NCBI RefSeq assembly: GCF_025215095.1
Contig: NZ_JALHAP010000082.1
Span: 62,001-126,000, forward strand
Origin: Dryocola boscaweniae
GTDB lineage: Bacteria; Pseudomonadota; Gammaproteobacteria; Enterobacterales; Enterobacteriaceae
Reading direction: 5' to 3'
Length of the DNA stretch: 64,000 bases
The notes beneath the pieces were generated by a model. It was not told the DNA's origin. It saw only the letters and a program-made list of their open reading frames with translations, and made no database searches. A program made the position numbers and the translations under genes. Shown here one piece after another: positions 1-8,395 of the stretch. Within the stretch, counting starts at the first letter, position 1, and every line of letters begins with the position of its first letter.

Positions 1-457
1 CCATCTGCGTGTCGTGTTCTTCGCGGGTCATGCCTTCGTGGCTGACAAGCTCGAAAGGAATATCGAAGCGTTCAACCAGCGTGCGTAGCGTATCGTGATT
101 GCCGATAACGGCGGCGATTTCAACGTCAAGGCCGCCGTAGTTGGCTTTCATCAGCAGATCGCCCAGGCAATGCGCTTCTTTGGTGACCAGAATGACGACG
201 CGGCGACGGCCGGCCGGCGTCAGTTCGCGTACGGAACCTTCAGGCAACGCTCCGTCCAAATCGGCAAGCAGAGTGGCGTCGTTGAAGATCCCTTCAAGTT
301 CGGTACGCATGAAAAAGCGGCCGGTGCGGTGATCGACGAATTCGTTGTTTTGCACGATGTTTAATTCGTGCTTGTAACAGATGTTGGTGATCCTGGCGAT
401 CAGGCCTTTCTGGTCAGGGCAGATAGTGCGGAGAACTTTTCGTTGCAGTGCTTGCAT
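1..457 (-). CDS. purU: Formyltetrahydrofolate deformylase, N-terminal 152 residues (cut by window edge)
   Basis: PurU hydrolyses 10-formyl-tetrahydrofolate to formate and tetrahydrofolate, feeding formate to PurT in purine synthesis. Read on the minus strand from ATG at 457, the frame is open to the left edge. The N-terminal ACT domain begins MQALQRKVLRTICPDQKG, which matches enterobacterial PurU closely, and the start of the formyltransferase domain follows (MKANYGGLDVEIAAVIGNHD). It lies 60 bases downstream of ychJ on the same strand, as in E. coli. The catalytic C-terminal part is outside the window. Confidence 0.95.
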   Translation of the reverse strand, partial: MQALQRKVLRTICPDQKGLIARITNICYKHELNIVQNNEFVDHRTGRFFMRTELEGIFNDATLLADLDGALPEGSVRELTPAGRRRVVILVTKEAHCLGDLLMKANYGGLDVEIAAVIGNHDTLRTLVERFDIPFELVSHEGMTREEHDTQM

Positions 458-517
458 CGCTTGGTAAATCCTGTGAACTGTGTTTGCTAAACAAGAGTGT
501 GGTTACGGTTCTGAAGC

Positions 518-976
518 TTACCGCCCACAACATTTTTTAAATTTTTTCCCGGAGCCGCAAGGGCAAGGGTCGTTACGACCCAACTGCGGGCGCGTACCGT
601 CGACATAATACCACTGACCAGATTCTTTTAAGAAACGGGAACGTTCGATAATCGCGCTTTCGCGGTCCCGATCTTCGAAACGCGCAACAAAACTGACATA
701 TCCTTCATTGTCGTCCCGGCCACTGGTCTCTTCAAAGAGGGTTAAACCCAGCCATTGCGTACCGATAAAACTGGCAGAAATATCGGCGCTTAACGTTTCA
801 TGACGCGCCGTCGGATGCCAGGTTGCCAGCAGATATTCCGCGTCCTGCATCACATATGCGCTGTAGCGTGAACGCATAAGCTGAGCTGGCGTCGTGGGCA
901 GGCTTTCCCCGCGTAGGTAAGGCTGGCAACATAGGCTATACTCCAGACCGCTGCCACAAGGACAAAGTTGCGCCAC
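518..976 (-). CDS. ychJ: YchJ, SEC-C motif protein
   Basis: A 152-residue protein of the YchJ family, function unknown, the usual length. It carries a zinc-binding SEC-C motif at each end: CPCGSGLEYSLCC near residues 5-17 and NDPCPCGSGKKFKKCCG at the C-terminus, the latter resembling the SecA tail. The middle is the NTF2-like YchJ domain. The start is GTG at 976, preceded by AAGGAG at a good distance; no upstream ATG fits. It is divergent from rssA and followed by purU on the same strand. Confidence 0.93.
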   Translation of the reverse strand: MAQLCPCGSGLEYSLCCQPYLRGESLPTTPAQLMRSRYSAYVMQDAEYLLATWHPTARHETLSADISASFIGTQWLGLTLFEETSGRDDNEGYVSFVARFEDRDRESAIIERSRFLKESGQWYYVDGTRPQLGRNDPCPCGSGKKFKKCCGR

Positions 977-1089
977 AGTAACTCCTTATAAATAGAAAAT
1001 GGCGTAATGACGCCAGGCAGCGTTATGTTAACCGAGCAGTGGCGAAGGCGCCACGGGATGAAAATCCTGAAGAGATTGACCGAGGCGGA

Positions 1090-1998
1090 ATGAGACAGGT
1101 AAAAATCGGCCTGGCGTTAGGGTCGGGAGCAGCAAAAGGTTGGGCGCACATTGGCGTGATCAATGCGTTAAAGCGGGCAGGCATTCAGATTGATATCGTA
1201 GCAGGATGTTCGGTAGGGGCGCTGGTCGGCGCCGCTTATGCCTGCAACAGGCTGCCTGTGATGGAACGTTGGGTCAGATCGTTTGGCTACTGGGACGTTT
1301 TACGTCTGATGGATCTTTCCTGGCGTCGCGGAGGCTTACTGCGCGGCGAAAGAGTTTTTAACAACGTTCGCAAAATTATCCCTGAAGAATCAATCGAAGC
1401 CTGTCACCTGCGCTTTGGTTCCGTTGCATGTAACCTGAGTACCGGGCGAGAGCTGTGGTTTACCGATGGCGATTTACATCAGGCCGTGCGAGCCTCGTGC
1501 AGTATGCCGGGTCTGCTTTCACCTGTGGGTTATAACGGCTACTGGCTTGTGGACGGAGCCGTGGTGAATCCTGTTCCTGTCTCACTAACTCGCGCTTTAG
1601 GCGCTGATATCGTCATCGCAGTAGATTTGCAGCATGACGCGCATCTGATGCAACAGGATTTGCTGTCTGTGAATATGACCGGACCGATAACCGAAGAGAT
1701 TGGACAACCCGCCACCTGGCGCGGCCGCCTGCGTGAGCAACTGGGAAAAATGAAAAACCGGCGAACCTTCACGACGCCGACGGCGATGGAAATCATGACC
1801 ACGTCGATTCAGGTGCTGGAAAACCGCCTGAAACGTAACCGCATGGCGGGCGACCCGCCGGATATTTTGCTCCAGCCATTTTGTCCGCAAATCTCTACGC
1901 TCGATTTTCATCGCGCAGCCGAAGCCATCACCGCCGGTTCTCAGGCGGTAGAAAAAAAGATGGATGAGCTGCTACCGCTGGTCCGTACTCATGACTGA
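1090..1998 (+). CDS. rssA: RssA, patatin-like phospholipase family protein
   Basis: A 302-residue patatin-like serine hydrolase, first gene of the rssAB operon. The oxyanion motif GSGAAKG is at residues 11-17, the nucleophile elbow GCSVG is at 39-43 (Ser41), and the catalytic Asp sits in the DGAVVNPVP segment near residue 170. The physiological substrate is unknown in the family. I choose ATG at 1090, preceded by GAGGCGGA, over the in-frame start at 1039, because the protein then aligns end to end with E. coli RssA. rssB follows after about 90 bases. Confidence 0.93.
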   Translation: MRQVKIGLALGSGAAKGWAHIGVINALKRAGIQIDIVAGCSVGALVGAAYACNRLPVMERWVRSFGYWDVLRLMDLSWRRGGLLRGERVFNNVRKIIPEESIEACHLRFGSVACNLSTGRELWFTDGDLHQAVRASCSMPGLLSPVGYNGYWLVDGAVVNPVPVSLTRALGADIVIAVDLQHDAHLMQQDLLSVNMTGPITEEIGQPATWRGRLREQLGKMKNRRTFTTPTAMEIMTTSIQVLENRLKRNRMAGDPPDILLQPFCPQISTLDFHRAAEAITAGSQAVEKKMDELLPLVRTHD

Positions 1999-2091
1999 GT
2001 ATTGGGTTTTTACACATCTTCAGGTAATTCTGACAGGCGCTCAAAGCCATACCATGCCACTATTTACTTATTGCCAGTCAGAGGAGAGAGC

Positions 2092-3105
2092 ATGACACAG
2101 CCACTTGCGGGAAAACAAATTCTCATCGTTGAGGATGAGCCCGTATTCCGCTCCCTTTTGGACAGCTATCTTTCCTCGCTTGGTGCCATCACCTCCGTAG
2201 CGTGGGACGGCGTTGATGCGCTGGAGAAAATGCTGGGTGTGTCTCCTGATTTGCTGATTTGCGATATTGCCATGCCGCGTATGAACGGGTTGAAACTGGT
2301 TGAGCATATCCGCAACGAGGGCAACCAGATCCCTATTCTTGTGATTTCCGCGACGGAAAATATGTCGGACATCGCTAAGGCGTTGCGCCTGGGCGTGCAG
2401 GACGTTCTGCTTAAGCCGATAAAAGATCTCAACCGCCTGCGTGAAACCGTTTTCGCCTGCCTCTATCCGACTATGTTTAATTCTCGCGTCGAGGAGGAAG
2501 AGCGCCTTTTCCAGGACTGGGATGCGCTGGTAAGCGATCCACAGGCTGCGGCGAAACTGCTCCAGGAACTACAGCCGCCGGTTCAGCAGGTCATGTCCCA
2601 TTGCCGGGTTAACTATCGCCAGCTTGTCGCGGCCGACCAACCCGGTCTCGTGCTTGATATCGCGCCCTTATCTGAAAACGATCTCGCCTTTTATTGTCTT
2701 GATGTCACACGTGCCGGAGATAACGGCGTGCTGGCGGCATTATTGCTGCGCGCGCTTTTTAATGGCCTGCTCCAGGAACAACTTTCCCATCAGCGTCAGC
2801 GCCTGCCGGAATTAGGTAGTTTGCTCAAACAAGTGAATCAGTTATTGCGTCAGGCAAATCTGACCGGACAATTTCCGCTCATTGTTGGTTATTACCATAG
2901 TGCATTAAAAAACCTCATTTTGGTTTCCGCCGGACTTAACGCAACGTTAAATACCGGCGAGCATCAAATTCAGGTCAGTAATGGTGTGCCATTAGGCACT
3001 CTGGGCAATACTTATCTCAACCAAATCAGCCAGCGTTGCGACGCCTGGCAGTGCCAGGTGTGGGGCGCAGGTGGTCGTTTACGCTTAATGTTGTCTGCGG
3101 AATGA
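2092..3105 (+). CDS. rssB: RssB, RpoS adaptor and response regulator
   Basis: RssB binds the sigma factor RpoS and hands it to the ClpXP protease during growth; phosphorylation and anti-adaptors tune this. The 337-residue protein has an N-terminal receiver domain (acidic pair near 14-16, phospho-acceptor Asp58 in the ICDIAMPRM segment, Lys near 108 in LLKPIKDL), a signalling helix with the EEEERLF segment, and a C-terminal PP2C-like domain without catalytic metal ligands. ATG at 2092 follows GAGGAGAGAG, a strong ribosome site. The longer frame from 2002 is upstream sequence. An IraP-like anti-adaptor is encoded at 52760-53095. Confidence 0.96.
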   Translation: MTQPLAGKQILIVEDEPVFRSLLDSYLSSLGAITSVAWDGVDALEKMLGVSPDLLICDIAMPRMNGLKLVEHIRNEGNQIPILVISATENMSDIAKALRLGVQDVLLKPIKDLNRLRETVFACLYPTMFNSRVEEEERLFQDWDALVSDPQAAAKLLQELQPPVQQVMSHCRVNYRQLVAADQPGLVLDIAPLSENDLAFYCLDVTRAGDNGVLAALLLRALFNGLLQEQLSHQRQRLPELGSLLKQVNQLLRQANLTGQFPLIVGYYHSALKNLILVSAGLNATLNTGEHQIQVSNGVPLGTLGNTYLNQISQRCDAWQCQVWGAGGRLRLMLSAE

Positions 3106-3306
3106 GCACCTGACTCACTGATTACATTTAGCTTTTCTCCCCCGCCTGGGCTGGTGGTAATATCGCGCCATACCGATTCGTATTAGTCTTAAATTACCCG
3201 CGCCGCAGGTAATCAGCGGCAGATTTACTTTTTAAGCTGATATACTCGAACGCGTTTTTAAATTGACGAACAAGTTTAACACTTGAACAGTCCAGGAGGT
3301 TTTTCA

Positions 3307-4215
3307 ATGGCTGCCATTAATTCTAAAGTTAGAAAAGCAGTAATCCCTGTTGCGGGATTAGGAACGCGTATGTTGCCAGCTACCAAGGCAATTCCGAAAG
3401 AGATGCTGCCGCTGGTAGATAAACCCTTAATTCAGTATGTCGTGAATGAATGTATCGCGGCAGGTATTACTGAAATTGTTCTGGTTACTCACTCTTCGAA
3501 AAACTCCATCGAAAACCACTTCGATACCAGTTTCGAACTGGAAGCCATGCTGGAAAAACGCGTTAAGCGTCAGTTGCTGGAAGAAGTTCAGGCGATTTGC
3601 CCGCCGCACGTCACCATTATGCAGGTTCGTCAGGGTCTGGCCAAAGGCCTGGGTCATGCGGTGCTGTGCGCTCATCCGGTTGTCGGCGATGAGCCAGTGG
3701 CGGTGATCCTGCCGGACGTGATTCTCGACGAATTCGAATCCGATCTTTCCCAGGACAACCTGGCAGAGATGATTAAACGTTTTGATGCTACCGGCTACAG
3801 CCAGATTATGGTCGAGCCTGTAGAAGATGTGACCGCCTATGGCGTTGTTGACTGTAAAGGCGTTGAGTTAAACGAAGGCGACAGCGTGCCGATGGTGGGT
3901 ATCGTAGAAAAACCTAAAGCCAACGTGGCTCCATCAAACCTTGCCGTTGTAGGCCGTTACGTGCTTAACGCTGACATCTGGCCGCTGCTGTCCAAAACGC
4001 CTCCGGGCGCTGGCGACGAAATCCAGTTGACCGACTCTATCGCTATGCTGATGGAAAAACAGACTGTTGAAGCCTACCACATGAAAGGCGTGAGCCATGA
4101 CTGCGGTAATAAACTGGGCTACATGCAGGCGTTTGTGGAATACGGCATCCGTCACAAGACCCTTGGCGAAGATTTCAAAGCCTGGCTTGAAGAGACCGTT
4201 GGCGCGAAGAAGTAA
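3307..4215 (+). CDS. galU: UTP-glucose-1-phosphate uridylyltransferase
   Basis: GalU makes UDP-glucose from glucose-1-phosphate and UTP, for lipopolysaccharide core, capsule and trehalose synthesis. The 302-residue protein has the nucleotidyltransferase signature GLGTRMLPATKAIPKEMLP near residues 17-35, and matches E. coli GalU along its length. The start at 3307 is preceded by CAGGAGG. The next gene, ugd, begins 24 bases after the stop, so galU, ugd and uge can be read as one operon converting glucose-1-phosphate to UDP-uronic acids. Confidence 0.97.
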   Translation: MAAINSKVRKAVIPVAGLGTRMLPATKAIPKEMLPLVDKPLIQYVVNECIAAGITEIVLVTHSSKNSIENHFDTSFELEAMLEKRVKRQLLEEVQAICPPHVTIMQVRQGLAKGLGHAVLCAHPVVGDEPVAVILPDVILDEFESDLSQDNLAEMIKRFDATGYSQIMVEPVEDVTAYGVVDCKGVELNEGDSVPMVGIVEKPKANVAPSNLAVVGRYVLNADIWPLLSKTPPGAGDEIQLTDSIAMLMEKQTVEAYHMKGVSHDCGNKLGYMQAFVEYGIRHKTLGEDFKAWLEETVGAKK

Positions 4216-4239
4216 TTCAATTCAACGCAGGATAGAAAG

Positions 4240-5580
4240 ATGAAAGTTACCGTATTTGGTATCGGCTACGTTGGGCTTGTACAGGCAGCAGTGCTTGCAG
4301 AAGTCGGCCACGAAGTAATGTGTATCGATGTCGATGCAAAAAAAGTAGAAAATCTGAAAAACGGCGTGATCCCGATTTTTGAACCAGGCCTGACGCCGCT
4401 GGTTAAGAAAAATTACGAAGAAGGTCGTCTGCTGTTCAGCACCGATGCTGAGATGGGTGTACACCATGGCGAAATGCAGTTCATCGCCGTAGGCACTCCG
4501 CCAGACGAAGACGGCTCTGCGGATCTGAAATACGTGACCGCGGTTGCCCGCACCATCGCACAGCATATGAATTCTCACAAAGTGGTGCTGGATAAATCAA
4601 CCGTTCCCGTGGGCACGGCGGATAAAGTCCGCAGCGTGATGGCGCAAACCCTCAAAGAGCGTGGCGTTGAGATCCCATTTGATGTCGTCTCAAACCCTGA
4701 GTTTCTTAAAGAGGGGGCAGCAGTTTCTGACTGTATGCGTCCTGAACGTATCGTCATTGGTACGGATAACGAAGATGTGGTGGATTTGCTGCGTGAACTC
4801 TACGAGCCGTTTAACCGCAATCACGACCGTATGATCCTGATGGATATTCGAAGCGCCGAGCTGACCAAATACGCCGCTAACTGCATGCTGGCGACCAAAA
4901 TCAGCTTTATGAACGAGATTTCAAATCTGGCAGAGCTGTTAGGCGCAGATGTTGAAAAAGTGCGTCAGGGCATTGGTTCCGATCCGCGCATTGGCTATCA
5001 CTTTATTTATCCTGGCTGCGGCTATGGCGGTTCCTGCTTCCCGAAAGACGTGCAGGCATTGATTCGTACCGCCGAGCAAATTGGTTACCAGCCACGTCTG
5101 TTGCAGGCGGTTGAGCAGGTTAACCATGCGCAAAAGCTAAAGCTTCCTGAGTTTATTCAGCGTCACTTTGGTGAAGACCTGAAAGGTAAAACCTTCGCGC
5201 TGTGGGGGCTGTCTTTCAAACCTAATACCGATGATATGCGTGAGGCCTCCAGTCGTGTTCTGATGGAAGCGCTATGGGAGCGCGGGGCGCAGGTGCAGGC
5301 GTTTGATCCAGAAGCTATGGACGAAACCCAGCGCATCTACGGGCATCGTACAGACCTGAAACTGATGGGCACCAAAGAAGCTGCACTTCAGGGCGCTGAT
5401 GCGCTGGTCATTTGTACCGAATGGCAAAGCTTCCGCGTGCCAGATTTTGACGTTATCAAAAAATCCCTGAAGCAACCTGTTATCTTTGACGGCCGTAACC
5501 TGTATGATCCTGAAAGACTCAGCAAACGCGGCTTTGTTTATTATGCAATTGGCCGCGGAGCATCCATTAATATTGCGTAA
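4240..5580 (+). CDS. ugd: UDP-glucose 6-dehydrogenase
   Basis: Oxidises UDP-glucose twice with NAD to UDP-glucuronate, a precursor of capsule, colanic acid and 4-aminoarabinose. At 446 residues it belongs to the longer class, not the 388-residue E. coli Ugd class. It has an N-terminal Rossmann fold (GIGYVGL, residues 7-13), a central helical domain, the active-site motif GCGYGGSCFPKD with catalytic Cys266, and a C-terminal UDP-binding domain (SFKPNTDDMREA). It lies 24 bases after galU and 14 before uge. This pair is not found between galU and hns in E. coli. Confidence 0.94.
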   Translation: MKVTVFGIGYVGLVQAAVLAEVGHEVMCIDVDAKKVENLKNGVIPIFEPGLTPLVKKNYEEGRLLFSTDAEMGVHHGEMQFIAVGTPPDEDGSADLKYVTAVARTIAQHMNSHKVVLDKSTVPVGTADKVRSVMAQTLKERGVEIPFDVVSNPEFLKEGAAVSDCMRPERIVIGTDNEDVVDLLRELYEPFNRNHDRMILMDIRSAELTKYAANCMLATKISFMNEISNLAELLGADVEKVRQGIGSDPRIGYHFIYPGCGYGGSCFPKDVQALIRTAEQIGYQPRLLQAVEQVNHAQKLKLPEFIQRHFGEDLKGKTFALWGLSFKPNTDDMREASSRVLMEALWERGAQVQAFDPEAMDETQRIYGHRTDLKLMGTKEAALQGADALVICTEWQSFRVPDFDVIKKSLKQPVIFDGRNLYDPERLSKRGFVYYAIGRGASINIA

Positions 5581-5594
5581 TAAATGAGGGTTGT

Positions 5595-6605
5595 ATGAAA
5601 TTTCTGGTTACCGGCGCAGCAGGCTTTATAGGATTCCATGTTAGCGAGCGTCTGCTTGCTGCCGGTCACCAGGTTATCGGTATCGATAACCTGAATGACT
5701 ATTATGATGTCAACCTCAAGCTCGCCCGCCTTGATTTACTTAAACCAAATCCTCAATTCCACTTCGAAAAAATTGATCTCGCCGATCGCAGCGCGATGGA
5801 GCAGTTATTCGCGACGCATCAGTTTAATCGCGTAATTCACCTGGCCGCTCAGGCTGGCGTACGTTATTCAATCGATAATCCGCATGCATATGCCGATTCT
5901 AACCTTGTCGGCCATTTGAATGTGCTGGAAGGCTGTCGTCATAATAAAGTGCAGCATTTGCTGTATGCGTCATCAAGTTCTGTGTATGGCTTAAATCGAA
6001 AACTGCCATTCTCAACCGATGATTCCGTCGATCATCCGGTTTCTTTATATGCGGCGACTAAAAAAGCCAACGAATTGATGTCGCACACCTACTCCCATTT
6101 ATATGGCATACCGACAACGGGGCTGCGTTTTTTCACCGTTTATGGCCCGTGGGGTCGGCCGGATATGGCGTTATTTAAATTCACCCGCGCAATTGTTGAG
6201 GGTAATAGTATTGATGTGTACAACCACGGACAAATGCGCCGTGATTTTACTTATATTGATGATATTGCCGAAGCGATTGTGCGTTTGCAGGATATCATTC
6301 CACAAGCTGATGCTTCATGGACGGTAGAACAAGGATCGCCTGCGGCCAGTTCTGCGCCTTATCGCGTATATAACATCGGTAATAGTAATCCGGTAACGCT
6401 GATGGATTATATCACCGCGCTTGAGTCTGCGCTGGGTAAGGCCGCCCGCAAAAATATGATGCCGATGCAACCAGGCGATGTCCTGGAAACGAGTGCCGAT
6501 ACGAGCGCGTTATATGACGCGATAGGCTTCCGGCCTCAAACCACGGTCGTGGATGGCGTGGCACGCTTTGTTGAATGGTATAAGACCTTTTATAAGGTAA
6601 GTTAA
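5595..6605 (+). CDS. uge: UDP-glucuronate 4-epimerase family protein
   Basis: A 336-residue extended short-chain dehydrogenase. It shows the NAD motif GAAGFIG at residues 7-13, serines at 125-129 and the catalytic pair Tyr152/Lys156 in YAATK. The segment IDNLNDYYDVNLKLARL is typical of enzymes that interconvert UDP-glucuronate and UDP-galacturonate. Its position directly behind ugd, whose product is UDP-glucuronate, supports this substrate; a UDP-glucose epimerase role is less likely. A rho-independent terminator follows at once. Confidence 0.85.
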   Translation: MKFLVTGAAGFIGFHVSERLLAAGHQVIGIDNLNDYYDVNLKLARLDLLKPNPQFHFEKIDLADRSAMEQLFATHQFNRVIHLAAQAGVRYSIDNPHAYADSNLVGHLNVLEGCRHNKVQHLLYASSSSVYGLNRKLPFSTDDSVDHPVSLYAATKKANELMSHTYSHLYGIPTTGLRFFTVYGPWGRPDMALFKFTRAIVEGNSIDVYNHGQMRRDFTYIDDIAEAIVRLQDIIPQADASWTVEQGSPAASSAPYRVYNIGNSNPVTLMDYITALESALGKAARKNMMPMQPGDVLETSADTSALYDAIGFRPQTTVVDGVARFVEWYKTFYKVS

Positions 6606-6610
6606 TAAGA

Positions 6611-6637
6611 AAAAAAGGAAGCGATGGCTTCCTTTTT
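6611..6637 (+). terminator. Terminator after galU-ugd-uge
   Basis: Stem GGAAGC / GCTTCC (6617-6622 with 6627-6632), loop GATG, followed by a T run. It starts six bases after the uge stop. Confidence 0.85.
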
Positions 6638-6647
6638 ATTTGGACAT

Positions 6648-6676
6648 AAAAAATCCCGCCGAAGCGGGATTTTTAA
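6648..6676. terminator. Bidirectional terminator between uge and hns
   Basis: Stem TCCCGC / GCGGGA (6654-6659 with 6664-6669), loop CGAA, with A-rich left and T-rich right flanks. On the minus strand it serves hns. Confidence 0.85.
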
Positions 6677-6702
6677 TAAGCAGCACACTTAAAGCGTAAG
6701 AC

Positions 6703-7113
6703 TTAGGCAATCAGGAAATCTTCCAGTTTTTTGCCCTGATCTTCCATTGCTTTTTTGATTACAGCAGGCGTACGACCCTGACCAGTCCAGGTCTTGGTTT
6801 CGCCGTTCTCATCAATGTACTGATATTTAGCCGGGCGTGCAGCACGCTTAGCTTTACCTGCGGATTTAACAGCAGCCATGCTGTTTAGCAATTCATTAGG
6901 ATCAATACCGTCTGCAATCAGCATTTCACGGTATTGTTGCAGTTTACGGGTGCGCTCTTCAATTTCTGCAGCTTGTGCATTTTCTTCTTCACGGCGTTCG
7001 TTAACTACAACTTCTAATTTTTCCAGCATTTCTTCCAGGGTTTCGAGGGTGCATTCTCTTGCCTGTGCACGAAGAGTACGGATGTTGTTCAGAATTTTAA
7101 GTGCTTCGCTCAT
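6703..7113 (-). CDS. hns: H-NS, histone-like nucleoid structuring protein
   Basis: H-NS binds AT-rich curved DNA, oligomerises along it and silences acquired and environmentally regulated genes. The 136-residue protein has the N-terminal coiled-coil oligomerisation region (residues 1-80), a basic linker (KAKRAARPAK) and the C-terminal DNA-binding domain with the minor-groove motif QGR at 112-114 inside TWTGQGRTPAVIKKA. Cys21 is conserved. It ends in a bidirectional terminator shared with uge. The AT-rich upstream stretch is the expected autoregulated promoter. Confidence 0.97.
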   Translation of the reverse strand: MSEALKILNNIRTLRAQARECTLETLEEMLEKLEVVVNERREEENAQAAEIEERTRKLQQYREMLIADGIDPNELLNSMAAVKSAGKAKRAARPAKYQYIDENGETKTWTGQGRTPAVIKKAMEDQGKKLEDFLIA

Positions 7114-7138
7114 TTTAGTAATCTCAAACTTATATTAG

Positions 7139-7667
7139 GGTGGCTTGTTGGGGTAATAATAGAGCCTTAAATTAACTTCTGCAATAGGGTGGAATGTAAG
7201 GAATCCAAAATTTCAGCTTATTTACCGCTTTTATTAAAGTTCGCTAACTTAAATTTGGGTTGAAGCCACTCACAAAAAAACACAGTTAACTCACTTTTTC
7301 GACAACAACCCTGGGAGTAACAGGGAGTTGTTGAACTTAGAAAACAGCGGTTATGCAGCATCAATGGCTAAATATCCATCTTTGGTATTATTGCGCAAAA
7401 GGACGAATATTCTTAACTGGTTAATATTAATTATCGATGTATTAATTTAGGCGTCTGCATTAAAAAGGCTGAAAACTCTGGGTGTTACAGGCGATTTATG
7501 GTAATCCCGACCAGCTTATATGATCGGGTAACTATTAGAAATGGCTTATATATCACAGCCCGCAAAGCTAATGTCGCAGAGCGCGTTACGGCACAGGCTA
7601 AGCCCACGGCTTATGGTATAATCCCATTCGTTAACAATATTTACACTTTTACTTAGGTTATCTGCGA
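7139..7667. other. hns-tdk divergent intergenic region, no gene
   Basis: An AT-rich 529-base region between divergently read hns and tdk; I see no coding frame. It should hold both promoters. A TATAAT hexamer at 7617-7622, about 46 bases before tdk, is a plausible -10 for tdk. A bulged hairpin with arms CAACAACCCTG and CAGGGAGTTGTTG lies at about 7303-7333. AT-richness and curvature fit H-NS autoregulation known in E. coli; no specific operator was verified. Confidence 0.5.
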
Positions 7668-8273
7668 ATGGCGCAACTCTATTTCTACTACTCGGCGATG
7701 AATGCCGGAAAATCTACGGCGTTACTTCAGTCTTCTTACAATTATCAGGAAAGAGGTATGCGCACGCTGGTGTATACCGCAGAAATTGATAATCGATACG
7801 GCTCGGGGAAGGTGAGTTCTCGTATTGGCTTGTCGTCGCCTGCGAAGCTGTATAACCCCTCTACGTCGCTGTTTAATGAAATACGTAATGAGCATGAACG
7901 CGAGCCGGTTCACTGTGTTCTGGTTGATGAAAGCCAGTTCCTGACGCGTGAACAGGTTCGTGCTTTATCAGACGTGGTGGACGAGTTAGATATTCCCGTA
8001 TTGTGTTATGGCCTGAGAACTGATTTCCGCGGTGAGTTATTTGGTGGTAGTCAATATTTGCTGGCATGGTCAGATAAACTCGTCGAGCTTAAAACCATCT
8101 GTTTCTGTGGCCGTAAAGCCAGTATGGTTTTACGTCTGGACAGTGAAGGGCGTCCTTATAATCAGGGCGAGCAGGTGGTGATAGGCGGCAATGAGCGTTA
8201 TGTTTCGGTCTGTCGCAAACATTACAAAGATGCGTTGCAAAAAGGCTCGCTACAGGCGATTCAGGGCGGTTAA
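7668..8273 (+). CDS. tdk: Thymidine kinase
   Basis: Type II thymidine kinase of the nucleotide salvage pathway, phosphorylating thymidine and deoxyuridine with ATP. The 201-residue protein has the P-loop SAMNAGKST at residues 9-17, the Walker B-like VDESQF near 87-92 and zinc-ligand cysteines (CFCGRKAS near 145 and a later VCRKH). The start at 7668 has weak ribosome-site character (GGTTATCTGCG), but the N-terminus matches E. coli Tdk. Confidence 0.96.
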   Translation: MAQLYFYYSAMNAGKSTALLQSSYNYQERGMRTLVYTAEIDNRYGSGKVSSRIGLSSPAKLYNPSTSLFNEIRNEHEREPVHCVLVDESQFLTREQVRALSDVVDELDIPVLCYGLRTDFRGELFGGSQYLLAWSDKLVELKTICFCGRKASMVLRLDSEGRPYNQGEQVVIGGNERYVSVCRKHYKDALQKGSLQAIQGG

Positions 8274-8352
8274 TACGGTAGAAGTAAGTATAGAGTTCAA
8301 TACATACCCATAAGCCAGCACAGGCCGTTTGAATAAATATTTCTCAGCACAT

Positions 8353-8381
8353 AAAAAAACCCGCCGAGGCGGGTTTTTTTA
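8353..8381. terminator. Bidirectional terminator between tdk and adhE
   Basis: Stem AACCCGCC / GGCGGGTT around the loop GA, with an A run on the left and a T run on the right, so it can end both tdk and the convergent adhE transcript. Confidence 0.9.
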
Positions 8382-8395
8382 TCAGGGCTTAACAA

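Noticed and set aside
2002..2091. N-terminal extension of RssB
   Set aside because: Upstream frame lacks a ribosome site and is not present in RssB proteins; the strong site before 2092 decides the start.
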